Below are positions 44,369 through 56,559 of a stretch of DNA of 64,000 nt, in pieces. Under the pieces are notes generated by a model. It was not told where the DNA came from, searched no databases, and saw nothing but the letters and a program-made list of their open reading frames with translations. Position 1 is the first letter of the stretch. Each line of letters starts with the position of its first letter. This DNA comes from Papilionanthe hookeriana x Papilionanthe teres (taxonomy: Eukaryota > Streptophyta > Magnoliopsida > Asparagales > Orchidaceae): assembly GCA_022702705.1 (NCBI GenBank), contig CM040423.1:116803738-116867737 (forward strand). The letters run 5' to 3'. The position numbers and the translations under genes were made by a program.

Positions 44369-45599
44369 AGCATGTTTTGGGATTTGATTGGGATTGTTGA
44401 TAAGGAATGGGTAAAGATTGGGACCACATTCTTCTCAGTTTTTTTGATTGGTTTGTTGATATGGAATTGGTTTTCTGATTTGATTGAGATTGCTAATTGG
44501 GAATGGGTTCGGTGATTTTGCTGTGATAATTTTTTTAAGATTTTCTTTGATTATTTATGCTTGCCACCACAGAAAATCAAGAAACAATATGAGCATTTAC
44601 ATACATATTACTTAGTTCCTATGTATTTACACATCTAACAACTAAACTTTATTTTTTACACTAATACACCTAAAACATTCACATCACATAAAAATTATTA
44701 TTTTTATAACTTTTAAAAAGTTAAATACACCTTTTCATGTATAGGTTATGCAGGGGGAAGGTGGCATTTATGTAACAGTCAGTTTAGGTGTTCAATATGT
44801 AATTATATAAGAATTGTTTGTTATGTATCTAAATTTTCCCGTAATTTATTATTTGACATTTGAGAAATTTCTTTGATCTTTCTCATTTGTTTATGAGTGT
44901 GTGATAAATAATCCTTTCCGTGCTCATTATCTTTCTGAGATTCCTAATTTGAGTTTGAATTAACCTATAATCTAGAGTGATTGAGTACATCACAAAAGTG
45001 GAATTTGTCACATATGATCTTGTACTCAATTGTGACTAGTTTACGCAAAATTTTGTGTTATTGTTGATAAAGTTGGATTCATTCAATTGATAAAAATCAG
45101 AGCTTTTGTGTTTACTTCTTTCTATTAGAGGCTATGTTTGTTTATTAACTGCTTTCTAACTGTTGCACACCATGGTTTCATTTTAATATATCGCTTTGTT
45201 AGAATTTCATTGCAGTCTAGTTCAAATTCCACTTTTTTTATAGCATTTTTGCATATCACTAGTTTACACAACACTATGGTTCTACCCTTCTGGTGTAAAC
45301 AACGACACTACGAATGTCAGAATGATATTTTATCCACCAAAAATTGCAAATCAGCAGTTTTTCAAATGTACAAACCAAATAGTTTATCCAGATCAGGGGA
45401 AAATAGTCATTTATCCAGAAATAACTACAAATCAGCTATTTTCTAAAGATACAAACCAAACAGACAACCATCTTATCAGGATAAGCTACTAATCAGCAGC
45501 TTATTAGAATCAACTATTTATCTGGATAAGCTGCAGCTACCCCATAAGCTGGAAAATCAATTTACCTAAGGTCGGTCCTAACCCAAGTGTAATTCAAGG
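44369..45599. other. Spacer of the inverted repeat, no gene recognised
   Basis: AT-rich. Near 45330-45560, a stretch with repeated 'acaaaccaaa(t/c)ag', 'atcagcagctta' and 'ttatc(c/t)(a/g)ga(t/a)' elements looks like a small non-autonomous DNA transposon, but its ends are not clear. Confidence 0.35.
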
Positions 45600-46900
45600 C
45601 CAAAAATACATGTTATTTCTTGTACTATATGATATTTCACTTATTATCTCATTCCATGTCTTATTTTATGTTTCACATGTTATTATATGCTTTAAAAGAT
45701 ATTTCGTGTGTTATTTCATGTTTAAAAATAAAAATAAAAAATACATAAAATAAAAATAAGGATGAAAACTTCACAGTATTCTCCACAAACCTCGGATGAA
45801 GTCAAATCTCAAATAAAATGAATAAAATAAAAATACAAAACTTAGATTTTGATTTCTCAAAATGATTGAAAAAACCCAAGAATTGAACAAAACATTAATG
45901 CAAATATTGAACATTAAATGAACATCTAGAACACACCAAGATAAAAAATGAAAATGAAGCCTAAGCAGATCTGACATGAACTTTAGGCTAGTTAACTTAT
46001 ACACCAAACCAAAGGTCACACACCTATTGTAGATTACTCTGAATATAGAAGCCTAGGTTACTTCATGTACCTAGTTAGTGCTAATGACTAGGACATGCAA
46101 AGCAACAAACCTACCCTTGAGACTAGAGAGAATATTTTAGAATGAAGTAACCCATGATTACTGATGAATGTATTTCAGACTGCTTCGAAACTACAAATCC
46201 TCCATGCTCCGACATTCAAGGAGGACTCTTGGTTATGATGCTTGTCATAGTCGACCTATATCCACGTTTCCAGGATAATGAAAAGCCATGGGCATCATGA
46301 ACGAGGACGTTATTCCCTAAATTTATTAGTCATCCTATAGAACTCTTTATAGAGTCCAGGGTCTTATTTCTCATCTAGAAATCATTTCCTCCCAACTATT
46401 TCCTTAGTCTATGGTTTTTAATTGTCCTCGTCAGTCAAATACTATATCCATCACTTATCTTTTGACCTCATTCGATCAGTTCAAATTCATCGTCAGTTCC
46501 TTCGGATTATACTCTTAAAAAAAAATCTTATTCAATACATGGGCCTTTTCAATGACATGTCGTTATCGGGTTGTCAGTTAGATTCTCCTTTTGAACGTAA
46601 TTCTTCCAGTTTGGACCCTTCATTCTAATTATGAAAGTCCAATCTCTGGCAGTTTGACCTATCACATTAATCAAGAAACATTTATAGGTTTCACAGCCCC
46701 ATAGATTTAATTAACTATGAGGGCTTACACTTATAGGAACCAAATCCTAGAATTAAAAATAAACCTTATTTTGGACCTGTAAGGCAAGAGAAGAATCCCG
46801 GTTCTGCATATCCATTAATCTTAAGGACTTTCTAATTTGAATGATTAAATCCATTATAAGATAATGTTTCTATCTTTTGCAGTAGTGTTTTATTCTTTGA
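45600..46900 (-). repeat. Right arm of the ~1 kb inverted repeat
   Basis: Matches 41780-42870 in reverse complement, including 'agactagagagaatattttagaatgaagtaa' (46121) against 'ttgttctagggtattctctctagtct'. Diverged by substitutions and indels; no ORF supported. Confidence 0.75.
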
Positions 46901-47799
46901 ATGTCGTGTTCAATAATTTAGATATAAGTCTTATGATAGCTATAATGGCAACAGCAAAAAATAAATCCCAACACATGCCTCTGTAATAAATTTAGGATAT
47001 GCACGATTAAAATACTTTCATTCTTCAACATCTGCGAGGTGACTCACTGAATTAGTTTCTCTTAATTTGCTTTAATGATATCTCATATGTGGAGCAGTGC
47101 GTACATAATTAATAGTCTTTGAAGCTGTAGAATAAGTGGTAGATAAAAGAGATGCTTATTTAAAACTTCTTTTTTCCTCTTATTTTTTTTTTATTCTAGG
47201 TTCGAATTTAGGAGATTCAAAAGATCTGCGCCGTCTTAATTGCATCAGCCTTATAAAATAACATGCATTCGTTTTCACAACAATCAATATTGTTTAATAT
47301 CAGATGAAATACACCTTTTCATGTATGGTTTTAATGAACCAAAGTGTAATGTATGTAAATAAGAAAATTTTGACGTTATACATAGATACATAGAAATTGT
47401 GTGCTAAGTATGCAACTTCGCCATTAAATATTAGGTGATGGATATGGGAAGACTTAAGAGATGAGTTCGTACACATAGATATATCATCAAAATTATAGAA
47501 AATCAAATCAAAATTTTGAATTTTGCCAAAACACATATTCTCAGAAATGCAGTAATTCTAAATAAGAATTTTAAGAAATAGTTGAATTGAGCTTACAAGG
47601 GATTTGAGAGTAAGAATTCGAGAAATGATTAACCCTCGCAAAATTGGGAGTGGAGGGGGCAACTGTCTGCTCTAGAGCAATGCCACGTTTGTGAGAGGAA
47701 AATGAGGAATTTCAGATGTTGGCTGGATATAAAGGGTCTTTCCAATAACTTTCTGATAGAATTTAATCGTCAATTTTGAACTACATACAAATCGTCAGA
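46901..47799. other. AT-rich stretch without a recognised gene
   Basis: No domain, repeat unit or RNA gene recognised. Confidence 0.4.
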
Positions 47800-48023
47800 C
47801 TCCGTCAGTTAAAATATCTTAACCATAGGTTATAATGAACTTGAAAACCAACCTCTGCATCTCTGATGGTGTCTAACCGATATTTTTTAATTTGCTATAA
47901 ACCTACGATCAACCTCTCATTTAAAATATCATAACCACTGGTTATTAAGAAGTTAAAACTAACGTCTGACATTCCGACAGTGTCTGATCGTCGATTTTTC
48001 TAAACTGACGATATTGACCATCG
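47800..48023. repeat. Two tandem ~112-bp units
   Basis: 'aaaatatc(t/a)taacca' recurs at 47811 and 47923, and 'ctga(t/c)(g/a)(g/t)tgtct' recurs at the same offset. A partial unit with 'tcgtcaatttt' precedes (near 47768). Diverged, non-coding. Confidence 0.7.
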
Positions 48024-48811
48024 GATCATATTCAATGATCATCAGTTACTAGATTAACTAAAAACCAGCGAGGCTTCTCTTAGGAAAGTCGTCGCTTATT
48101 TTAACCATCCGGTGAAAAATAAAGAAAAAATTACCTACACACTTACGGCCCTCCATTTTTCCACCTTTTTTTATTACATTTCCTGAGGTGAAAGTAAATA
48201 GCAACACATGTTCATCCATATGTGATGAGTGGATTCACTAATCCTACTTCAAATGGATGACATTGCTTACTTCATCTTTTTAAACTAGTATAATTTTAGC
48301 GGTCTTTTTATTTTTACTTATAACATACCTTCGTTTGTTGCAATTATTCCGTCACTGGCTACTGAAATTAGGGCCGGGGTTCAAATTGTTAATTTTTCTT
48401 CCAATATCGAATTGTATTATTATCTGATCCATTTTAAGCAATATAGTGAATATTTATCAAATAATGGAATATTTATTTTTTACTTATCATCATTATATAT
48501 AATAAGACTCACTTAAAATAATGAAAATGAAGTTCTTTTAAGAAATCAAGTAAAGAAATAAATAAAAAAATAAAATCATCACACTATGTAGATATCACTT
48601 AACTATGATTTTATTTTTTAAGAATGCTCATAAATTATTGTTTCAAAAAGTTACCGTCCTCACAATACGAAGGGTATTAATTATGATCAGAGGTTTGTTT
48701 ATACAAACTTCTCTCAGGGTTATTAATAATGCACGATGGCATCATCAAGATAATTTAATTCTATTAATTTATATTCTTAAGAATAAACTCTTATAGATTT
48801 CTCATCCATAA
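48024..48811. other. AT-rich stretch without a recognised gene
   Basis: Nothing recognisable on either strand. Confidence 0.4.
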
Positions 48812-49445
48812 GTAGTTTTTTTCTTTTTTTTTTCTGTAGCTCGCAACACATATTTAATAGGCAATAAAGAGAATTTTACATTTCAAGCAAATTTTGTTTA
48901 GAGAACTACAAAAAGATCTCCAGTACACCCAAAATATAACTCACTCAGTGAATACCTAGAGGATATGCCTCTAGGAGTACAAAACACGCAAATGAAACTC
49001 AAACAAGAAATAAGGACCTAAAAGGACGGACGCCGAACATCCAATTAGTAATATCATTGTTACCTAATAAGAACTCTAAAAATATGCAATATCTTCCTGT
49101 TGTTGAATTCAAAAGATAGCTAATATCACGCAAAAGATAAAAAACAAGACAATTAGTAATATCACTGTTACCAAAATTTAAACAAAGTTGGACTGCTAAT
49201 TTGATTTCCATTCAAACCACACATTACGATAATTAACAGAAATGGCTAAAAAAAAAGCTCTCGTTTAGAGGAAATAACTCCGTGAAAAAAACAAGGGAGG
49301 TATTAATTAGGCCACCAAGAGCAATTAGGAAATTACCCTTATGATCTCGTAAAAGACCACCAAAACTTCCAAAGCGATTTGATACACCGTGTTGGATTTC
49401 ACCAACCCAACCCAAGAGTGCACTAGTGCACGATAACAAAATAAG
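48812..49445 (-). mobile_element. Old LINE 3' end with RNase H remnant and poly(A)
   Basis: On the minus strand GSFGGLLRDHKGNFLIALGG (near 49370-49310) resembles the RNase H-like segment AGAGGIFRNSNGTTLHFFSS of the nearby LINEs, followed by ELFPLNES, an activity-site-like Glu context. The minus strand ends in an A-rich tail (48812-48838). Heavily mutated and, unlike the other LINE ends, tailed by poly(A) and not (TA)n, so it may be a different family. Confidence 0.5.
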
Positions 49446-49664
49446 GATTAGGTGGCTCTAAATCATGAAGACCAAAGGCAGATAGCCTAAAGCCTTAGAA
49501 ACATTTGGAATTCATTAAATTTCTACAAGGCAAATTATTTATATAATTTACTTCATGGTAACTACATTTCTATAATTTAAAACCTTTTTGCTCAATAGGA
49601 AAATTATAATACATGCGTCCGGATGAGAAATTTATTTTTGAACCAGTATTTTGACTAATATACA

Positions 49665-49666
<2 letters not shown>

Positions 49667-49746
<80 letters not shown>
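49667..49746. repeat. (TA)n microsatellite at LINE copy 3 5' end
   Basis: About 40 TA units, directly followed by the LINE leader. Confidence 0.97.
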
Positions 49747-49748
<2 letters not shown>

Positions 49749-50090
49749 CATAGGATGGTTTTGGCGGCTGGATGTGGAGCTCTGCTAGGGTTTCAGCCAT
49801 GAGTCTGCCGGCGGCTGACCTGCTGGTGGTGTTAGGTTTGAGGTTTTGTCTGGTGTGCGGTCCTCCCTGGGTCTGTAGTGGTGTTTGTGATCTCTTTGCT
49901 GGGATTTTGCTCTCCCGGGCTCTTTTTTTTCAAATTCTCTACTGTTCCATTGGTTCTTGGCTTTCATTGCTTTGACAGGATAGTTCGGCTTACTTCTACC
50001 GAGCTAATTCCGGGATTCTGCCGAGCTTCGTTTACTCGTCCCTTTGCTACCGATCTTTTCCCCGGATTGTTCTTGGGCGACAATTTTTTT

Positions 50091-51332
50091 ATGGCAAATC
50101 CCGTGGATTCCGCTACCGTAAGTGACCGGATTAAGGCTTCTTATGCGGGTGTGTCTGGGTCAAGGTCCTAATCCGAACCAGCCTTCCAATCTGTTCTTCC
50201 CCGCATTTTTCATGATGCTCGCTGCGTGGAAAGTACCCTGCCCTTTCATTCATCCCATTGAAGTCAAGGATGGCTGCCCAGCTGTCTACTTTTCTGATGA
50301 GGAGATTAATACTCTTAATGAAGAAGTCAGATTAACACTTATAGGGAAATTCACCCTGGGATATCCAAAGATGGAGCTTGTCAGAGCTTTTTTTGAGTCA
50401 CTTGCCTTTACTGGTAATTGGAGAATGGGGCTTCTTGATGGAAGGCACCTTCTAATCCACTTCTCCAATGAGGAAGATTATGCTAAGCTCTTTGCAAAAC
50501 AGAGTGTAACTATTGCTGGAATGGATATGAAACTTCTAAAATGGACACCAGGATTTGATCCTAGCAAGGAACCACCCATCATCCCAATTTGGTTTAAATT
50601 TCCTAATCTCCCATACAGATATTTCAACCATAACGCCCTCTTCCAGATTGCTAGAGCTATTGGAACCCCCTCAGAATGGATGCGACCACTTGTAATAGAG
50701 GCCTACCCGAAGCAGACTAGGATCCAAATTGAAAGAGACATCTCTTTACCCGAAATCAAAAGAATCGCGGGTGGACTGCTGCTCGAGGGATTTTGGCAGA
50801 AGTTATCATGCAACGAAGCCTTACTATTGCACTAATTGTAAGATGTTTGGTCATACCATAGAGAAGTGTTATAGACTCCACCCACCTCCCGTAAAGACTC
50901 CTAGGGTTGACCCTTTGGTTAGCAGCCCTTCTCTTATTTCTACCCCAATTCAATCTCCTACCACCGTTGTTTTGCCTCGACCTTTCGACGGTCCCCTCCA
51001 TCTCCCCCCCCCCAGTAAACCCCCTCAGCCTGACCCCCTCCTCTCCTTCTAATCCTATACTACCCCTTTTGAACCCTGGTTCTCCTGAATTAGCCCCTTC
51101 TTTTGATATTCCCCAGCCTCCCCCCACTCAACTTATTCAGAACACTTTGGGTAATAATTGGGAAGTCCAAAATGCTAAAAAGAAAAAAAGAAATAAAATA
51201 GATATCAATTCTAGTTCTACTACCTCTCATTCTTTACCAGCTGAACCCTCCTCCTCACTCCCATTAAGGGGGAGAACCAGGTCAAAATCCCACCCACCTT
51301 CCCCCACCCCACCTACCTATCTTAATTCATGA
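50091..51332 (+). pseudogene. LINE copy 3 ORF1 (DUF4283 and zinc knuckle)
   Basis: ATG 50091 reads MANPVDSATVSDRIKASYAG, then a frameshift near 50160-50170. The next frame carries the DUF4283-type RNA-binding region: YFSDEEINTLNEEVRLTLIG, FSNEEDYAKLFAKQSVTIAG and LPYRYFNHNALFQIARAIGT. After another shift near 50800 it shows a CCHC knuckle CTNCKMFGHTIEKC (50851-50892). A proline-rich tail follows, with a frameshift in a run of ten C (51004-51013), and ends in a basic segment (NAKKKKRNKID) at TGA 51330. ORF1 proteins of this type bind LINE RNA. The stop overlaps the ORF2 start as ATGA. Confidence 0.85.
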
Positions 51333-54300
51333 TAAATTTTCTATGCTGGAATATAAGAGGTGTGGCTCACCCACCCTCACTAAAAAGGATTCACTACCTT
51401 ACTAAAAAACACTCTCTTTGGTGCTTTGCTTTACTTGAGCCTCTTGTGCACCAAGCATTCCAATAGAATTATCAACTCTTTCCATGGTTTTACTCATTTT
51501 GCTAATTCCAACAATAAGATATGGGTCTTCTGCAGGAAAGAACTTAATTGGACTGTCTTGTTGGATCTTCAGCAGATGGTTCATATCTCTATCTCCTTTG
51601 CTGGACAGGCTGCTAATGCCACCTTTGTTTATGCTGGATGCAGAAAAGCTGATAGAATTCTGCTCTGGGATCATATCCACAGTCTAAGTAATGTCATTAA
51701 CTGCCCCTGGATCATTGGGGGTGATTTCAATTGCATCACTACTCCTGCTGAAAAGCTGGGTGGCCACAGACCCAATGTAACAATAATGAACACCTTCAAT
51801 GATAATATTGCTGTAGCTGGGCTTTATGATCTGGGGTTTAGGGGTCCTAGTTTCACTTGGAAAAGGAATTCTACTAAAGAAAGGCTGGATAGATTTCTGG
51901 CCAATGAGCTTTGGCACAGTCATTTCCTGCATACCCGCATCACTCATCTTGCTCTTATTTGCTCTGATCATAGGCCTCTCCTCATATCTATTACTGCTCC
52001 CCCCAGAACCCCCTCCTTTAAATCTTTCAGATATCAGAATATCTGGTCTACTCATCCCTCCTTCCTGCAGGTGGTCAAAGATAACTGGCAAGATTCTATA
52101 CAGCTGGACCCATGGCACAAGCTGTGCCTTCTTCACCATAGGCTAAGCAGGAAATTATCTAACTGGGGCTGGATTCAATTTGGCAATGTTTTTAAAGTGG
52201 TTGAGCAGGCGAAAGGGATGTCTTAGAATTGGAAGAACAAAGCCAAAATAATAGTGCCCTCCAATCCCAACTTCTTGCTGCTGAAGCTAAACCGATGCAC
52301 TCAATTGATATTCGTGATAAATTTCTTCAACAAAAGGCCTCCATTAATCATTTTATGGAGGGAGATCGAAATACTGCCTACTATCATGCCTACCTCAAAT
52401 ATAAGAGGAAATGTAATTTCATACACAGCATCAAAAAGGAGAATGGGGATTGGATCTCCAACCACTTGGAGATTGGTAGAGATGCTACCCACTACTTTCA
52501 GTCTCTACTACAACAACACCCAATTAAGAGAGCCAGCATAAACACTACCCTTTTCACTGATCATTATAATTTTATTAGTCGACTTAATCTCACTCGCTCC
52601 CCAACCGAAGAGGAGATCTCGGCAGCCATTAAATCTATTGATAGCTCTAAGACCGCGAGCCCCGATGGGTACACTTCGATTTTTACATTAAGGCTTGGGA
52701 GATTATTAAAGCCGAGGTGATTGCTGCCATCACCAGCTTCTTCTCGGGAGAAGACATTCCTCAATACTTCCATGCTTCCAACTTTGTTTTAATCCCCAAA
52801 GACACTATACAAACAAGTTGGGATCATTTCGTACCCATTAGCCTCACATCCGTGATCAGCGAAAACTATTAGCAAAGTGTTAGTCACCGTACTCCAACCC
52901 ATTTTGGAGAAAGTTATCGATCCAAACCAAGCAGACTTTTGTCAAAGGCAGGTCTATTGTCGATAATATCCCGTTAGCACAGGAACTTCTATTGAATTTG
53001 AACACTAAGTGCGAAGTGGCAATTTAATTTACAAGCTTGATATTAAAAAGGCATATGATACCATTCACTCGGGACTTTCTTATAGATACTCTTACGACAA
53101 GGGGATTCCGAATTCTTTCCGTAATCTAATCAAAAGATGGTCGGGGGCTAATGCCCACTCTATTCCGCTTAATGGGTCTACTTGGGGCTATTTCTCCGCC
53201 TCTAGGGGTCTTAAGCAAGGAGACCCACTCTCTCCCACCCTTTTCATCCCGGCTATGGACTACTTCTCCAAATTACCGAACCATGCTAGCATAACACACC
53301 CCTCCAACATGTATCATCATAAGTCCAATATCTTAGTATCTCACTTAGTTTATGCAGATGATGTCATGGTTTTCTCCAATGCTTCCAAGAATGCCGTCAA
53401 AATGATTGTCAAATGCCCGAACTCCTTCCAACGAATCCTCCGGTATGGTGTTCAACAAGACCAAAAGCTATCTCCTATTTCCATCAAATCTTCCCGTGGA
53501 GGTCGAAATTGGATTATTAACTTCACCGGCTTTACTAGGACTCACCTGCCTCTTAAGTATTTAGGGGTACAGCTTGATATGGGCAGAACAAAGCAAAGGC
53601 ATTTTGAAGGCATTCTACAGAAAATCAACTCTTATTTGGCAAATTGGACTCATAAGTACCTTTCCAGTGGAGGTAGGATAACCATCTTGAAAAGTATTCT
53701 CACAACATCGCCTGCTTATGTTCTCCAGATGACCACTATGAACAAAGGAATCCAAACTCTCTTTGAAAAGGCTTTTAACAAATTTCTTTGGGCTGGCCAA
53801 AGAAAACAGTGTCATTGGACCTCCTGGACCAAAGTGGCTAAGCCTACCTGGGCTGGTGGATTGGGGTTTAAAACCATACAGCAGATTATTCAAGTGAACC
53901 TATGTAAGCTTTGGATCAAATTTAGATCCCAGAACTCTCTCTGGGCCAAATTTCTGATGGGCAAAATCGCTAAACCGCTCCACCCGACCCCGGTTAGCAA
54001 CAGAAATGGGAGACTCTAAGCTATGGAAAGCTATGCTCGAATCAGGCTTCAAGCCGAAAGTTTGTTTAGCCGGCACTTGGGGAAGGGTGATCTCACCTTC
54101 CGGTTAGATAACCGGTGTCCAACCGAATGGCTCAACCCCAGTACTAATATCCCCAACCTTAAACTCAAAGTATCCGAGTGCTCGGGCTGGGGCTAGTTGG
54201 TCTTTGGAGGATCTCCGGATCGTGCTTACTCCCGAATCCGCTAGACGTGTGGCCACCACTAATTTTGACGAGCGTAAACAAGATTCTATCACTCGGCAAT

Positions 54301-55368
54301 CCTCGTGCCCGACATGGTTTGTCTAAAGCCATCTACTCCAAACTTTACCAAGTGGGAGCTCATCCCTTGGAGTGAGTGTCCCCGGAAAAAATCTTTATCA
54401 CCATCTATGACTTTCTTTACTTGGAGAACTTTCCCGAAGATCCTTCCTACCGATGACATCCTCAAATTAAAAGGATCGAGAGGCCCTTCTTGCTCGTAGA
54501 CTTTGCATGAGGGAGGAAGAATCTATCAAGCACCTGTTTTTTAAATGCAGATTTTCTCGACTTGTTTGGAGGTTAATCTTTCAAGACTCGCCAACTCAAC
54601 ACACTAAGTTTCTCTTGGGATTGCCTCTACTCTTGCTCGGTTAGGTTGGAACAAGCAAGGGATTGGTGCGGTCCCTCTTATTTGTGCTCGGTTCCTTTGG
54701 ATGGCTAGGAACAAGGCCACCTTTGATGACATATTACCCAAGTGAACAAAAAGTTGCACAAAATTGCCTCTCCTACATCCAAAAACTCATCGGATATAAC
54801 AATTTCTCAAATATCTGTGGGCTAGAGACCACACATGAGACACCTTCCCATAGAATCACACTGATAAAATGGCAACCCCCCTATCCCCCCTTCCTCAAAC
54901 TAAATTATAATGGCTGCTGCACTGAGGATGGTGCTGGATTTGGTGGCATCTTCAGGAATCATATTGGTAGATGTATGCTTTTTTTTCATGCACCAGTTGA
55001 GGCTGCTGATACTTTGGAAGCTGATCTCATTGCCATCTTTTGGGGGCTCTCCATGGCCATTAGCTGTAACTGGTACAATATTATCGTGGAAGGTGATAGT
55101 GAGAAAACCATTACAATGTTGAACCTCTCGCCCCTCCAACCTTCCCCGGCACCATGGTCACCGGAGGAGTAGAATCCATGCCATAGTTTCCAAACTCAAT
55201 GTTCAATTCACCTTCATTCACAAGGAAGGGAATCAACCTGCTGGTTGGCTAGCTAAATTTGGAGCTACTTCCCATAATGTGAGGGCTTCAACCATCATTC
55301 CTACACAGCTAAAGACCCTTATCAACAGTGATAATCTTTCTGCCCCTTACATCAAGACTGCTACTTGA
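51329..55368 (+). pseudogene. LINE copy 3 ORF2 (endonuclease, RT, RNase H)
   Basis: ATG 51329 reads MINFLCWNIRGVAHPPSLKR. After a frameshift (near 51450) the EEP endonuclease continues with WIIGGDFNCITTPAEKLGGH (51703), LDRFLANELW and LICSDHRPLLIS (51955), keeping its Asp and His motifs. RT pieces are EEEISAAIKSIDSSKTASPD, YKLDIKKAYDTIHSG (53020), GLKQGDPLSPTLFIPAMDYF and VYADDVMVFSNA (YADD 53351-53362). These are followed by the thumb (FNKFLWAGQRKQCHWTSWTK), a zf-RVT-like remnant (54400-54700) and RNase H (LKLNYNGCCTEDGAGFGGIF, 54895; FIHKEGNQPAGWLAKFGATS, 55214). Stop TGA at 55366. At least six frame breaks. Catalytic motifs survive but no intact protein can be made. Confidence 0.88.
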
Positions 55369-55812
55369 TTCCCCAATTTTGGTGCTGGGATTATATGATG
55401 TCTCCACCGGCTCCACTCGCTACTTGGTCTCATGTCCGAACTTCGGATTTATGCAAGGATCCTTATCTCATCCATCAATTTGATATGGACATACCGATTT
55501 ACCGCCCGCTTCCGCATCTCACTACAACACCCGAGTATAGCTTCGGAAAGAGTGGACTAGCTATTGGCTTGCTAGGAGAACTTGTTGACTCTCTCTCTGT
55601 TTTGTTCTCTTGGTTGAACAAGATGTCATTTTCTCTGCTTGCTATTTAGTTAGAGCTGTTCTCTTAGTTTATGTCTTAGTTTTGTTTTGGGTGGTGTTGT
55701 ATTTAGTTGGGGCTCTACCATTATTGGTAAGGTTTTTGTACTTATAGTTTTTAGTAACATGTAGGGAGCCTCTTGTTGCTCCTTTCCAAAAAAAAAAAAA
55801 AAAACAAAACAA

Positions 55813-55816
<4 letters not shown>

Positions 55817-55866
<50 letters not shown>
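55817..55866. repeat. (TA)n microsatellite at LINE copy 3 3' end
   Basis: About 25 TA units after an A/CAAAA-rich tail. Confidence 0.95.
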
Positions 55867-55869
<3 letters not shown>

Positions 55870-56559
55870 ATACGTCATTAAAAAAATTTATCATTCAATA
55901 TTAATTTTGAGATTATTAGCACAAATCACAGAGCATTTTCAGAACAAAAAATATTCAAACTGAAATTAAAACTCATCTAGAACTCATAAGTTAACAAACT
56001 TACAGTTAAACCGATTGGCTTGATGAGGCGAATCAATGACACTAAAATTGTTCCAATCTAAATAAAACCAAGCATAAATCAACTCATTAAGACATTTTTG
56101 GAAGTTTTTAATGCCTCGTTAAAAGTCAAATTGATTCCAAATCTAACAAGTTATACTAAAAAGCATCTCGACAAGATGAATCTAGCTAGACCAAGATCAC
56201 TTAATTATGACATCATTAAGACATACAAATGTTCACAAAACTCCATCAGATCGAGGAAACCTCTCAAGGCTGTCAGATGGAATGGTCTAGAGTCCTTATT
56301 TATTTACAGGGAATCCTATCTCAGAATTTATAGATCTTGAACTGGAGGAAGCCTGAGATTTGGATAAGAAGATAAATTCTAGTGTTCTACATTCAATGTC
56401 CAGCATGTGTTGCCTGCTTCTGCAACTACCGAGTACCATCGACCGCTGCTCTCCAGCCTCTGTCTTCCACCCCCTACTCATCATAATGAAGCTATTGCAA
56501 AATCACGACGTGCATTTCAAAATTCTGGCATATGTTGTGAAGTAACCAAGCACCCTATG
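55867..56559. other. Unassigned stretch before the tandem-repeat complex
   Basis: No recognised protein or repeat unit. Several 'cattaagac' and 'aactcat' words recur at irregular spacing. Confidence 0.4.

Larger units (their letters stand above)
49747..55816 (+). mobile_element. L1-type LINE copy 3, near full length
   Basis: A GC-richer leader (49747-50090), ORF1 (50091-51332), ORF2 (51329-55368) and a 3' UTR ending 'aacatgtagggagcctcttgttgctcc' with an A/CAAAA tail (55788-55816), bounded by (TA)n on both sides. Most domains are present, but frameshifts and stops disable both ORFs. About 6.1 kb is the usual size for a plant L1. Confidence 0.9.

Noticed and set aside
45138..45446. 102-codon plus-strand ORF in the inverted-repeat spacer
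   Set aside because: It overlaps a probable small DNA-transposon sequence and has no protein motif.
55669..55878. Minus-strand ORF rich in IYIYIY
   Set aside because: Pure translation of the (TA)n microsatellite and LINE 3' UTR.
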